From Calliopum simillimum (lineage: Eukaryota > Arthropoda > Insecta > Diptera > Lauxaniidae), in the NCBI GenBank assembly GCA_951812925.1, contig OX638369.1, positions 49,037,061-49,101,060 of the forward strand: 64,000 nt of DNA, written 5' to 3'. The notes beneath the pieces are model-generated. The model was not told the origin of the DNA. It worked only from the letters and a program-made list of their open reading frames with translations, and did not search any database. The position numbers and the translations under genes are program-made. Of this stretch, positions 34,465 through 46,261 are shown one piece after another. The stretch's first letter is position 1. Every line of letters begins with the position of its first letter.

Positions 34465-37400
34465 ATACATTTAGATTTACTAAAAGGTCGGTTTGAATAC
34501 AGATATAATTTTTTTAATTTAAAGAAGGTTTAAATTGGAGGGGAAAAGTTAAGCCTCTCCTTTTGCCTTCAATTGCGTTGTGCAATGTTCTAAGCCACAT
34601 ACTGGAAATTATGGAATTCAATGGGACTTTTGAGATCGTCTGTAAGGATTAGCATATGCCCTTTGATTGGTGTTCATATTAAAAAGGCTGCATGTGTTCT
34701 TTTAATACAATATTGTCTTATAAATGCACCAGTGTTCCGTCAGATTATCACATACGTAAATACTTTTTTACTCATATACTTCTTTATATTTAAATATATT
34801 TTATACTTAAATATTGTTTTTTCTTCTCTTTCTAGGTAAGTGATGATGGAATTCGGACCTCATTCAATGAAATGTTAAAACTAGTTATAAACAAAAGGTA
34901 GTCTTATTAACAAACGGTAGTTTTATGCTGCTTTTTTCCAATATATTTTATGAAATCTTAGACACTTGAATTCACTATTTAACTTTTTCAAATTTCGTAG
35001 CTCAATTCTTGCAACATTACGGATTTATCACTGATATATCACTACATCACTTGAATTTTTAAAACAAACGAAACCGTAGAATTCGACTCTAATGGCGACT
35101 CTATCCAAAAGAAATTAAAACCTTAAAAAATAGTACAAAAAAAATAAAACAGTGATTTTGACATATTCTTTTATAGACCTTAGGGGATCTGTCATTCCGA
35201 AATTTTTGCATTTATGTACGTCTTCTATGAACGATATCTTATCAAACATTTCTTTTATATGGTCGAATCTGTGTATCATCGATAGTTCTATATTTATAAC
35301 TCCTAAAAACTCCATTGATAAAATAACGAGTCATCGTCAAGAGATATTTTTCGGTTTCGACTGGTAGAAAGTGTGTCACACTCCACTGACGTTAACAATT
35401 TTTCATAATCTGAACAACAAAAGCCAACACATCTTTAATATTTTTATGTCTAGAAATAACTTCATTTTATTTGAAGAACTTGGCAACAAACTAGCGAATA
35501 AAAAGAACATTTTCTGTTTGACAACTCCACTTATTATTTTTATATTCTTTGTAAAATCTTATTTTGACATTGAAATTAAATTGTCTGCAACCAAGTGAGG
35601 AAAATTTTAGAAAAAAAAGTCGCCGATGAACATGACAAATATTTTTTTATTGTTTTGTTTGATGATGCTGCAGATGATGATGATGACAATGATGAAGTGT
35701 GTCACCAATGCATGCAATGGGAAGTTTGCCAATGGCAATAGCAAGAAAAACTACTGACTAGAAAAACATACGAGGAAAAATTATGAAAAAAAAAAATGTG
35801 AAAATGCTTAAGGAAATGCAATCTTATTTCATATAAGAAATGAATTGTGATGTCATCATCAACAGGCAAAAGTGCAGCAACATTCAAAGTCGAAATGTAA
35901 GGAAGTCCCCTCAACTCATCGCAGGCAAAGTTGAGAACCTTAAGCCTCTATATAATGCAAAAAGATTAACATTGTAGCCACAAAATGTGTAGAAAAAAAT
36001 TTTTAAAAAGCAACAGCTTAAGTGGTGTGTAATCGCCAGGCATTTGAAGAAAAAAAAAAGGGGGAAGCGGAACAGTGCTGCCAGATTGTTAAGTTTTGCC
36101 TAAAAAATTTTAAACGTTGTCACTGAAAAAGTCACACACTAACCGTGCTCTTTTCACATAAAAATTCTGAAAACTGTAAAACCAACTGGCATCACTGGTG
36201 GCGGCGCACTGCTCTGGAATTAAATGCCAACAATGACGAATGATGAGCCGCCACTACACGCTGCCTGCCATTGTGATGTTGACAAGCATTTAAAATATGT
36301 TTTCTCATATATGAGTTGATTTTAAGTCGACGCATCGCCTGAGGAGGACCACCACTTTAAGATTTATCTTATCATCGTAGTTGTCAGGTTGTGGCATAGG
36401 CTAAATTTAGCACTCTGTTTAATTTGTGATCCCACAAAGTCATGCCAAAGTAAACAATTAATTTAGACAAAGTTAATAGAAAGACAAACAAGTGTGAAAA
36501 AGTTGTTGAAATATGTGCTGATAGCATTATGGTTAGGTATGGTATGGCATTATAGGTCTATTTCGACCCTGCGTGTATGTGGGTGTCAAAGTGGGTGTAT
36601 TGCATGTCAATTGTTAATGATGTTATGTGAATTTATAGGATATGTTTGTTACACCGTAAGGCACAACCAACTCTAACTAATAGTTTGTGTAGTTTAGTTG
36701 TTAAAGGCACAAGGAATTTAAATGGAAAACAAAAGAAAAATGTATGCAATGTTTGGGATAATTATACAAATGAAAGATAAATGTCTTTTGTTTTTTCATT
36801 CGATTTTGTTTTGCTTGGCTGTTTTTGTTGAATTTTGGGAAACTAATTATACTTTTAGTATTTTAAGGAATTGGAAAAACATTTTTCCAGTTAATCGCTG
36901 GGAATTTGATATTTCATCCATGCAACATAGATTATTATAGCCTTAGAGGCGAAAGCAAGTCTATTAATTAACTCAGAAAAACACAAGTTTCATAGACGAA
37001 AACGAAGAGTATTACTTTTTGGTGGCTTCATTTAATTACATAATTCATTTTTACTTAATTCCATGAACAATTTCGAGCTAGTTTCAAGCTAATTTTGTGC
37101 TAAAAGCATTTTCCGGAAAACTCCCAATTTATAGATAATTTTATTTGACACACGAATTTCGAGCTAGTTTCGAGCTCATCAAAAACGAAAAGTGTTTTCC
37201 GGTAAACCCCAAACTTTCCCGGAAAAATTCCAAAAAACCTTTTTTTTTGTGGCGGTGCCATGAAATAATCCCCACGGTCATAATTCCCATTTCGTAAATG
37301 GGTGTTATGTCCGCAAATTATTCGGACATAATCCCCGTAACGATATTTCTTAACGCCTTATTTTGTAATTGACTACAGCCGCAGCTAAGGATTTAAAACT

Positions 37401-37490
37401 CCCAAAAATCCTATACCGGTTTCCATCACCGGTTTCGCGGCCGATAATATATCCAAGCTATGCAGAACAATTTGTCCGGAAAATGGAAAA
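34465..37490. other. Non-coding DNA with one strong splice-like signal
   Basis: Contains GAT-repeat DNA at 35656-35695 and short AT-rich frames. The minus-strand frame 35115-35315 (IEDVHKCKNFGMTDPLRSIK) has a more protein-like composition than its neighbours, but I recognise no family and stops surround it. The recursive splice candidate at 34835 is listed separately. Confidence 0.5.
34810..34843 (+). other. Strong candidate recursive (ratchet) splice site
   Basis: A continuous pyrimidine tract ends CTTCTCTTTCTAG and is followed directly by GTAAGT, with the junction at 34835/34836. Both halves match fly splice consensus very well, with no exon sequence between them. This is the known form of recursive splice sites in long Drosophila introns. 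Together with the site at 13491 on the same strand it suggests a plus-strand intron spanning most of the window. The host gene is outside the window. Confidence 0.62.
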
Positions 37491-37495
37491 TTTCC

Positions 37496-39092
37496 CACAC
37501 AGAAAAAAAAAACTGACGGTAAAATTAACTATAAATTTTGTATTCTATAGTTTGTCAAATTTTCTATAGGAAACAAAAACAAAAAATCAAAATTTCAGAA
37601 TCAGCTTTACTTTTCTACAGTTGAATTCAACTGTACATTTTGTATTCCATAAATTTTTTTTTTCATATGAATAACATTTTGAATTGAGTTTTTAACAGGT
37701 TCATAAAATTCTCACATTGTTTAAGAATAAATCAACATAAGTTTGCTAGAGTTGTACTGATATTTTGCCATTTAAAATGGTGTCGCCGTAGAAGTTGTTT
37801 GCTACAATTTCTACGAGTTTTTGGAAACGGCTAGTTACAGCCCTTCTGGCGTGCTAACTATTAAACCGTTCCAAAGCAGTTTTAACTGTTTGGAACAGTT
37901 TATATTGTTAGCTGACCTTTTCAGAAGGTTATTTTTACTGTAACTGCGATTGATAGTTTCTAAGCCGAGTAAACTGTAAACTTACAGAGTTCTACGGTCA
38001 AAATACAAAAACTCCGGGTTGCACACTGCGTTGGCTAGTGGGAAAAAATCAAAATTTTTTGTGACTCGAAACCTAATAATATTGGTATCAATTGTCAGGT
38101 AATTGTATCAATAAAATAAAAACAAAATATTTAGGGGAAAAACTCAGTTTTGGCTACGCTGTGACACTTCAAAGTTGAGATATTTTTCAAAAAAAATCAT
38201 GTTTTATTCACTTCGTTTTGGGTTCTCTTAAACAAATAATTATCAAAAATTTGTCTTTTGATTAAACTAAGCGAAGTAAAGTTTTTTATTATAAATATTA
38301 TTTGAGTAAATAAATAAAACTAAAAAATTTTGGAAAATATATAATTTGATGTATATTGTAGTGATTTTAATGCACGATACTATCAAATGAAAAACTTCAG
38401 AAATTGACAAATTTCGATGAAAAAAAAAAAACAAATCTTATAAAAATAAGTGCCGTTTTTTTTCTTAATCTACTAGTTTGAATTCTATATAATCAAGAAC
38501 TGCAAATAACTTTTCCTACTTCGTCCTACAAATATCTTTTTTCTTTTTTTAAAAAATGCTTAAAACGAAAAATTTGCATGAAATATAAAATTTATGTTGA
38601 AAATTTTTTTTTTGTTTTTATGAAAACAAATGGTCTCACAAGTACAAAAAACATTATTTCTACTACGTACATTTCATTTATTAACATTAAACATTACTTT
38701 TTCATCATCGTTATATATGGACCTTAAGAAAATCGTCCTAAATACCTGGTTTTTAGCAAAACTATAAAGTTTACAACAAATCTGAGGTCATTTTTGAGCT
38801 CAGCGACCCCAAATTACTTATAGTACCAAATTTCATCGATATCCAACCACTCCTTCTATTTTTGACCATTGCTTGTATGGGCTCAACGCACTGTGGGTTG
38901 GTGCAATTTCTATCGAAAATCTAGGTTAAATTAACTGTTTTCACAGTACCTAAACATTTTAACAGCAACTGTACAGTACTATTTTTACAGTAATTTTACT
39001 GGACTGCACAGTCAATTTAACCTTTACTGCGGGTTGGTGCAATTTCTATCGTTAAAATCGGTTGAATTGACCGATATTTTTTTTTCTGTGCA
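37496..39092. mobile_element. Possible TIR element (~1.6 kb), CACAGAAAAAAA termini
   Basis: The left end ACACAGAAAAAAAAAACTGAC and the inverted right end CACAGAAAAAAAAATATCGG resemble each other for about 30 bp, including CGGT and AATT steps. Near the right end a ~45-bp segment starting GGGTTGGTGCAATTTCTATC occurs at 38895 and again at 39031. The interior has no transposase-like frame. No target duplication was found, so this could be coincidental A-rich similarity. Confidence 0.35.
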
Positions 39093-39363
39093 GACAGCTC
39101 AAAATTACTATTAAAAAAATCGAAAATAGCTCAAAACTCCCAACCAGAAAACATCGAAATTCGTCATACCTGTATGGCTCACTTTGTGCATCTAGTGATT
39201 TTTTTTATGTCCTATTAATAATAAAAAAAAAGATATTAAAAATAGATGGGTACAAAAAAGCATAATTTGGCTTTCTTTAATGCATATTTTGGGACATAAA
39301 AGAGGATATTCTCATCAATTATCACAAAAGCACGCCTCATATGAAAGTGCAAGAATATGGCTC

Positions 39364-39885
39364 GCATTACCTTTTCACCAGTCTTGGGACAATTGTTCCT
39401 CTATGCATTACATTTTTAACAGTCTAGGGACAATTATCTCTCTTTTCATTACCTTTTCACCAGTCTAGGGACAATTGTCCCTCTATGTCTTAATTTTTCT
39501 CCAGTATTGGTGCAATTGTCGCTCCATGCATTATCTTTTCCCCAGTCTGGAGCCAATTTTTTTCTTAATGCATTACTTTTCACCAGTCGATAGATGATTT
39601 ACTATCCATGCATTACCTTTTCACCAATCTAGAGATAATTTATCCCCTATGCCTTATCTTTTCCCTAGTGTAGGGACAATTGTCGCTTTATGAATTATCT
39701 TTTCACCATTGATGGAGCAATTGTCCTATTTTGTCTTAAATTTTCTCCAGTCTTGGCACAATTTTCCTGCTATGCATTATCTTTTCACCAGTCTAGAGAG
39801 AACTGTCGCTCTAAGCATTACATTTTTACCAGTCTAGGAACAATTGTCTCCCCATATATTACAATTCACTAATCAATGCACAGTT
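39364..39885. repeat. Minisatellite, ~41-bp unit, about 12 copies
   Basis: Units follow the pattern CATTACCTTTTCACCAGTCT, AGGGACAATTGTC, then YYTCTATG. GGGACAATT falls at 39386, 39427 and 39468, giving a 41-bp period; later units vary by a few bases. Divergence between units is substantial, so the array is old. Short frames inside it are spurious. Confidence 0.92.
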
Positions 39886-40189
39886 GTCCCTCTACTTATT
39901 ACCTTTTCAAGTTTGAAAACATAGAATCTGAATTGTTCTGAGCTAAAATTCCTAAAAGCTCCTCAAACAGTTTTATTTTATACAAGAAACTTATTCGTCT
40001 ACTTAGGTCCAAATGTTCTTGTTCTAGTAAACTTTCTACTTCTCCATCAAAGTCTACCACTTCTTCTTATTGTCTTTGATTCTGTTTTTTATTTATTTCC
40101 ACTGACGATCTTTGCACTACATTGAAAATCGAACTACGCTTAATAATTGAATTCTTAAAGTCTAGCGAGGATAATTTAAAAACTCATTT

Positions 40190-40628
40190 TGGTATCTTCG
40201 TATTAGAAAAAGCTTGGTCATAGGCTTAAAAAGTGGGCGGTGCCACGTCCCCTAAAAATTAATTCGTAATATCTCTGAAACTTCCGACGCAGATGATTGA
40301 AATTTGGTACATGTGTAAAGTCCATTAAAACAAATATTTTTTGGTGCAAAAATGAGTTGGTGCCACGCCTCCCAAAAATTAATTCATCATATCTCTGAAA
40401 ATATTAAACGGACTTTAATCAGATTTGGTACATGTATTAAGAGTACCGGGATAAAGAGTCTCCATTGGAAAAAAGAGCGGTGCAACACCCTAAAAAAATT
40501 TCGTCATGTCTCTGAAACTATTTAGCGCACATAAATGAGATTTGGTACATACAAGAACTGTATCAAGAAACTTCCTGTCCTCCCAGTGTACAAGACAAGG
40601 TGAAGCAATGCACACCGGGAAATGCTAG
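40190..40628 (+). mobile_element. Helitron-like 3' end with 120-bp tandem repeats
   Basis: Three ~120-bp units carry GGTGCCACG at 40239, 40359 and (as GGTGCAAC) 40479. Each is followed by an AATTAATTCRTMATATCTCT-like word and by GATTTGGTACAT. The segment ends with a short hairpin (CCCAGTGT at 40582 against ACACCGGG at 40612), then CTAG at 40625-40628 before a T. A 3' hairpin plus CTRR/T is the Helitron signature, and internal tandem repeats are known from DINE/Helentron-type elements. The 5' end was not located. A relative is at 61.55-61.85 kb. Confidence 0.65.
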
Positions 40629-40631
40629 TTT

Positions 40632-42400
40632 ATCTATAAAATAGTATATACAAGAAAGTAATTAAGCTGAAGAGAATCTATCTAATAGAAAAGTTTGTTC
40701 CTTAATATTAAATCTCTAAAACAATTCGGTAATATGACTTTGAGTTTACATGATAATAGTTAATTGCACTTTTTCCTCAAAACATTGCAAATATTCACAG
40801 ATTTGTACATCATTCGAAGCAAAGTTTTACAAAGGGTAAAAAACCACTGTGTTGAATTATTTTTAAATGAAAAAGTTGCAAATCATCAACACTTTCTCAA
40901 AAGAAATTCTAATTTAAAATTTACTTAATTAAAGCGAGATGGAAAAACGATAATAAAAACAAAAATAAAGAAAAAAAGTTTAAATTCAAGCAAAAAGTAT
41001 CAAGTACATCATGGTATGTATGTCAGAAGCCGGCGTTTTCAGGTGCTCCCAATTCTTGTGCTCAAAGTGTCAACTGGAAAAGTAAACAAAGTCAGAACAC
41101 ACACAGACACACACATACATTTGTTGAGTTACACTCCAATCAGCAAAAACTCATCAACTAAAACTCACAACAACATGAGTTACAAAAAACAACAAAAAAG
41201 CAGAATTTTCACATGATGATGATGATGATGTTGATGATGGCGATGTTGTTACCGATGATGAAAGCAGCTGAAAAATAAAAAACATGCACTGCGAAAGCGA
41301 TTCTAAAACAGAGAGGTAGTGAAAAATTACAAAAACAACAAAAATTAAGCAAATAATAAAAAGCAATTTTCCACGTTACCGTGATGTGAGCAGAGCAAAA
41401 AGGAGGAAAAAAAATTAAGAAGAATAAAATTTGCAACAAAAATTTGGAGCAATAATTAACTCACCTGCAGAATATATAAAATCAAGATGTTGTTTTGTTT
41501 CAAAATGCTACATACACACTGTCACTACTACTACATACTACTATTTTTGCATTGTGTGCGTATGTGTGCACAGCCTAAAGTATCACATAAGGCGGCTCGT
41601 GTAGTTGTGCGTTTAGTAAAAATAACAATAAAAGCTAAGGATAACAATAACAACAACAAAAAGAAACTAAGAAAACCTTTTAAAAATGATGATGACAAGA
41701 ACAGCATACGAACAAGAAATGAGGGCAACTTTTGTTAAAAAAAGGATACAACACATACATAGTAGCAGTAGGTCCTTTCATTTTAATTGCAAACGCGTTC
41801 AAAACATAAAAAAGGAGTCATCGTCGTACTCAAAGGGAACCAGAACGAAAAGTAGCAACTTTGTGACACTAAGAAAAGCAGCTAAATGTGTCAGCTAGCG
41901 AGATATTAAGGTGTATTCTTTTTTTGCTTTAAATTTCTTTTTTATGTCACAAACGCAACACTTGTAGCATCCGGTAGGGAATGGATGCGCACGTTAGCAG
42001 TTTAATAAAAAATTGTGTTTTTTGTAATTTCAATTTAAAAGTTGTATAATAATGATTGTCCCAAGTTATCGCAGAGCTCGTGCTTAGTTTTTTTACGACG
42101 GCGCACACTGGTCTCAAATGACTGCAGCTTGATAATTTCTTAAAAGATTCTCCGAGCCCAAAATTTCGTGCCATAGATAATGATAAAAACATGTTTTTAG
42201 CTCATAACTTTTTTTTCTCCACATATGGATGCTAGATAGTATTGAACCACATACAAAAAAAAAAGTTCACTTTAAACCGCCCATTGAAAGCTCCGCTATC
42301 TGACGTCCGATCCTTAAGTATAGTATATCGTTGTAAATGTCTCCATGTGGGCTATATTTCATTTATAAGAGTTATTTATCTCAAATGTTTTTTTTTCGCC
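40632..42400. other. Non-coding DNA with GAT and CA simple repeats
   Basis: Holds (GAT)n at about 41214-41262 and CA-rich stretches at 41098-41120. Overlapping short frames on both strands at 41154-41898 are asparagine-, lysine- or serine-rich translations of low-complexity DNA. No gene recognised. Confidence 0.55.
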
Positions 42401-42413
42401 TAGTTGTACTCAC

Positions 42414-42781
42414 AAGTGATGAGCAAACCAAGACCAATACCAAGACCAAGACCATAGCAATCTTGGTCTTGATCTTGTTCTTGTACACTGAGTCTTGCTC
42501 TTGGTTTTGATATTGAGTCTTGGTCTTGGTTTTGATCTTGGTCTTTAAGTCTTGGCTTCCGTTTTGGTTTTGAAAAAATTTCTAAAGATTGTTGAGTATT
42601 CAAAATTTTCAAACCTTATTTTTACAAAGCAGTTGGCGCGACACACCTATTAACTATAAATTCGGAAGACTAAAAAACATTCTTGGTCTTGATGATCATC
42701 GTGAGCAAGATATCATCGTCTTGGTCTTGCAAAATTACCAAGACCAAGAATCAAGACCAAGACAAAATTTGCTTATTACTA
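42414..42781. mobile_element. hAT-like AAGACC element, copy 2
   Basis: Termini AGTGATGAGCAAA on the left and the inverse of TAGTAATAAGCAAA on the right match copy 1 at 29.25 kb. Interiors share AAGACC/GGTCTT runs and the word 'ttcaaaa-cc-tattt-ttacaaagcagttg'. The flanks GTACTCAC (42406-42413) and GTGCTCAT (42782-42789) agree at 6 of 8 bases, a decayed 8-bp target duplication. It abuts palindrome P6. No transposase is present. Confidence 0.8.
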
Positions 42782-43285
42782 GTGCTCATTATCTCAGTTT
42801 CTACCACCCTAAGGTGCCAAGGGCACTTCACAAAATTGAAGCCCATAAAAAATCATAGAATTACTCTCTATTATTATTATTATTAGTTTCCTCAAATTGT
42901 TGAAATTGAAGAAGGTATAGCGAATCTAAAACTTCCTTACAAAATATGCAAAACAGGATGTTCAAAAACGAAAATCACCCCCTGAAACTATGCAATATTC
43001 TTTTTTTTTTAACGTTTGACGTTTCAAACGGTATGCAAATAATAAAAAAAAAGAATCTTGCATAGTTTTAGGGGGCGATTTTCGTTTCTCAGCATCTTGT
43101 TTTTCATATTTTCTACTGAAGTTTTAGATTCGCTATAACTTCTTCAATTTCAACAATTTGAGAAAATTTTTAGAGATGAGTTTTATGATTTTTTTATGAA
43201 CTTCAATTTTATGAAGTGCCCTTGGCACCTTAGTGTAGTAAAAACTGAGATAATGAGTGCTAGTGATGATAAAATTGCATATGCC
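42765..43285. repeat. Imperfect palindrome P6 (~500 bp)
   Basis: Arms of about 230 bp mirror each other. Landmarks are CTCATTATCTCAGTTT, AAGGTGCCAAGGGCACTTCA, TTGTTGAAATTGAAGAAG, TTAGATTCGCTATA and CCTGAAACTATGCAA. The centre near 43020 contains AACGTTTGACGTTTCAAACG. The right arm ends CTAGTGATGATAAAATT, resembling the terminal repeat of the adjacent hAT-like element, so the mirror extends into that transposon end. The core differs from P1, P2, P3 and P5. Confidence 0.9.
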
Positions 43286-43289
43286 AAAA

Positions 43290-45728
43290 GGCACAATTTT
43301 CTGGCCAAAACCTAATTTTTGAAGTGTTGCTATTGAATTTGTGTTGATGCATAACCATGTAGGGTTAATGACAGAGTCACCTAGTTAACAATTCCTAACT
43401 GGATAATTTTCACATAAACGCACACAGACACAGCAATGAAAAAGAGCACAAAAAAATGTGATACGAAAAAATGTAATAAAACTCTTGCTTATGACAGTTT
43501 TTAATGTCCTGCTCATAGCTGTAGCACTAATTTCTTTCCGGTTCCTCGTGGCAGCAACAACAGCAGCAGCACCAGCATCCGTCAAGCATGTAGGGGACGC
43601 ATAAGATTCATATGTGTGGAGTGTACGCGCGCACATCAACACACTTGCACATTTAAACATCCTCCACACATTTAATAATTAAAATGCCAACACTTGAGAA
43701 ATTATTAAAAACTGAGTGGTGTGTGTGCACTGTGAGTGGGTGGAGTGAAAAAAATGTGAAATATAAAGGACTCATATGGAAAAACTACTACACTTATCTA
43801 TGATATGTATGTGTGTTATATACACGCGAGCTATTAGGGTTACGAAAGGTGTAAGTCACAGCTTTTACTATGCATGTATGTGACTACTGCCACCAGCTGG
43901 TATACATCAACCAGAGCAAGCATCCTTCTTCCTTGGTACGAGCGCGCACGCCTTGCTTGCTCAATTAACCGTATGTGCGACTGACTGCAAATGCTGCTGC
44001 TTGTCTGTCCGTTGCCTCCGTCTGAGTTGCACTTTTAATCATGAAGCATCATCAGTTCAGCTGGAAGGACATTTTAATTATTTTGATACTTAACAAAAAT
44101 GAGAAAACTTAAAAACTATCACAGACACACACACACAGTTACCACCAAGCTTTTGCTTTTTCCTCTAGTATGTACAGGATATGTGGGTCGTCGCAGTTGG
44201 GTCCACTCATACAGGTGATGGCCATTAGGTGCAAAAACAAAAACGACGTACAACATTAAAATTTTGCTTCTTTCAACTGTCACTCCTTTATTCGCTCACC
44301 ATAGCTTGCCCATTTCTTCATACAGTCTGCCAGGCAGTCAGTCGGTCTTTCATTCAGTCAGTCAGTCAGTCACTCATTTATTACATTCATTCATTTCTTG
44401 GCTTCCTTTTTTCAGCTGAAGTGCTGCCAGTCAGCCAACAGTACGAAAAATATAATAAAAATTCTCTACTACACTTTAGAAGAGCAGCAGCAGCAGCATC
44501 ATCTGTCTCTGTCTGTCAGTTTTAAGATGTTGTAGGTAGGGCTGGTGGGTTAGTTATGTCTATGCGTAGGGTGAAATGAGAGGTGGTTACATTGGGTTTT
44601 AATTTAATTTACCATGAATACCTTTTTGTGGTAGTTTAATTTTCTAGTTTCCTAATGTTTGTTGTTGGTAAATACAGTAGATATTTAACTCTTTAAGAGG
44701 AGATTCTCGGAAAAGATATTTTTTTTGCCTTTAAGTGTTCGACCTCGGAAATGCGATTCAATCAAAAGTCTTTATACATAATGATCTCTGCTTTTACTGG
44801 GTAAATACTTTTTATTTCAAAATCAACACTTTGACTCTGCTGCACTGCAAACAAACTATCACTAAACTGCATTCCAATGTACATGCGCTCGCATCCTCTC
44901 GACGGTTCCAGCAGTAGCTGCGTGTACTGCTTTATACAAACCTCAATAATGTTCTTAAAGGTACGTAGAATGTACTTTGGGGCTACTGGAAGAAAATAAA
45001 ACCCACCAAATGGTAAGATTAGTTATCGATTAGAGAATGACTCAAAAACTTAGCCTGTTCTCTAATGACTATCCTGTAGGGATTAACTCTTCTCTATTAT
45101 AACACATTGAACAGTAAGCTCAAACCAACAATATCTTCTAATCCATGCTTGTTTGTTAGCTAATAACTCGAACAATTTGTTTGAGCAAGGATTGTTTGAG
45201 TGACGCCTAACTTTATCTAATAAAAGTTTCCTATAATGTATTCATGTAAACTTTTGACAGCCATTCCATACGTAGTGTCGCAAGATAATGAATCTTTAAT
45301 TTTGCTGAAATTTAGTTTTCGTTTCAGGGGAAATTCAATAAAAATGAAGAAATTATTTTTTCCCCATATTTTTTTGGTGCATTCTTTGCAAATTTTTTTA
45401 AGCCTTTTTGAGCATTTTTGGTAAGGAGCGCATGTAAAATCGACAACTATTGTTATGTATTTCAAAAAATTGTCCATAACTGGAAAATTTCCGAGAAAAC
45501 TTTCATGTTCGGACCGATTTCGGAAAGGTAATCTATCAGTCTTAGGGCACAAGTTGAAAATATCAGCTTGGTTATGGATTTATATGAAAGATAGTCATAT
45601 TTTATTCCCACGAAAAATATTTAAGAAGATCTAAAGCGTAAACCATGGAGCATATTCATTAATCTTAGTACCTGCAAAAAACAGTATTTAAAAAAAAAAA
45701 AAAAATGTAGTTACCTTTTTGAAATACG
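43290..45728. other. Non-coding DNA with simple repeats
   Basis: Contains CAGT repeats at about 44333-44374, CAG at 44481-44497 and short CA runs at 44124-44137. Frames at 43385-43669, 44229-44525 and 45217-45552 are unrecognised. A ~38-bp dispersed motif (GCACTGCAAACAAACTATC) is at 44841. Confidence 0.55.
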
Positions 45729-45730
45729 TA

Positions 45731-46260
45731 GGGTACTATTTATATTTCGGGAACTGGCAACACTAATATTAAATCTGGCAACACCATAATAAAGATTGAT
45801 ATTTTTATCAAAAACGTACTCACAGCGTTTTGATGTATAAATGCTATTTGTTTTGTTTACAGTGAGTTAAGAAAACCAAATTGACCAAAAAATAGAAATT
45901 TCAAAAGAAGGTTTTCATTGGATTATTTTTCACAACTTTCGAGGTGGATTATTTCAACAAGAATGTGTCGAAAAACTCATGTATGGCGAAAAGGCGCTAT
46001 CAAAAACCACAATATATTGCTGGTATAGTGAATTCAATCGTGGTCACAGTTCGATTGCCGACGAATTCCTTGAAGGTCGTCCAAAATCGGTTGTTGTGCG
46101 ACAAAAAAACGATACAGTGCATGAACTGATAATGCAAGATCGTCATGTGACATATTGTGAGCCAGAGGGATCCTTGTACATTAGGTCCACTTCAATACAT
46201 TCGATTTTGCATGAACACTTAGTTGTAAAAAAAAATCTATCTTTCGCTTGTTCCTAATTC
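45731..46260 (+). mobile_element. Mariner-like element, 5' part with broken transposase
   Basis: Starts GGTACTATTTATATTTCGGG and runs through the same ~140-bp terminal repeat as the copies at 11.3 and 53.6 kb. The start codon is ATA instead of ATG (45892). The readable N-terminal half (45979-46257) has YGEKALSKTTIYCWYSEF, GRPKSVVV, LIMQDRHVTY and STSIHSILHEHL, the helix-turn-helix DNA-binding region of mariner transposases. A stop then ends the frame, and the DDD catalytic domain and right terminus are absent. It is defective. Confidence 0.9.
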
Positions 46261-46261
46261 A

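Noticed and set aside
39364..39885. CRISPR-like regularly spaced repeats
   Set aside because: The window is eukaryotic, and the array is head-to-tail diverged units without unique spacers of constant length.
41440..41480. Minus-strand ratchet-like junction TTCTGCAG/GTGAGT
   Set aside because: The preceding tract is only moderately pyrimidine-rich and it is on the opposite strand to the two strong candidates; chance is the simpler explanation.
44229..44525. 98-codon frame with a hydrophobic start
   Set aside because: It spans CAGT and CAG microsatellites and has no splice signals or homology that I recognise.
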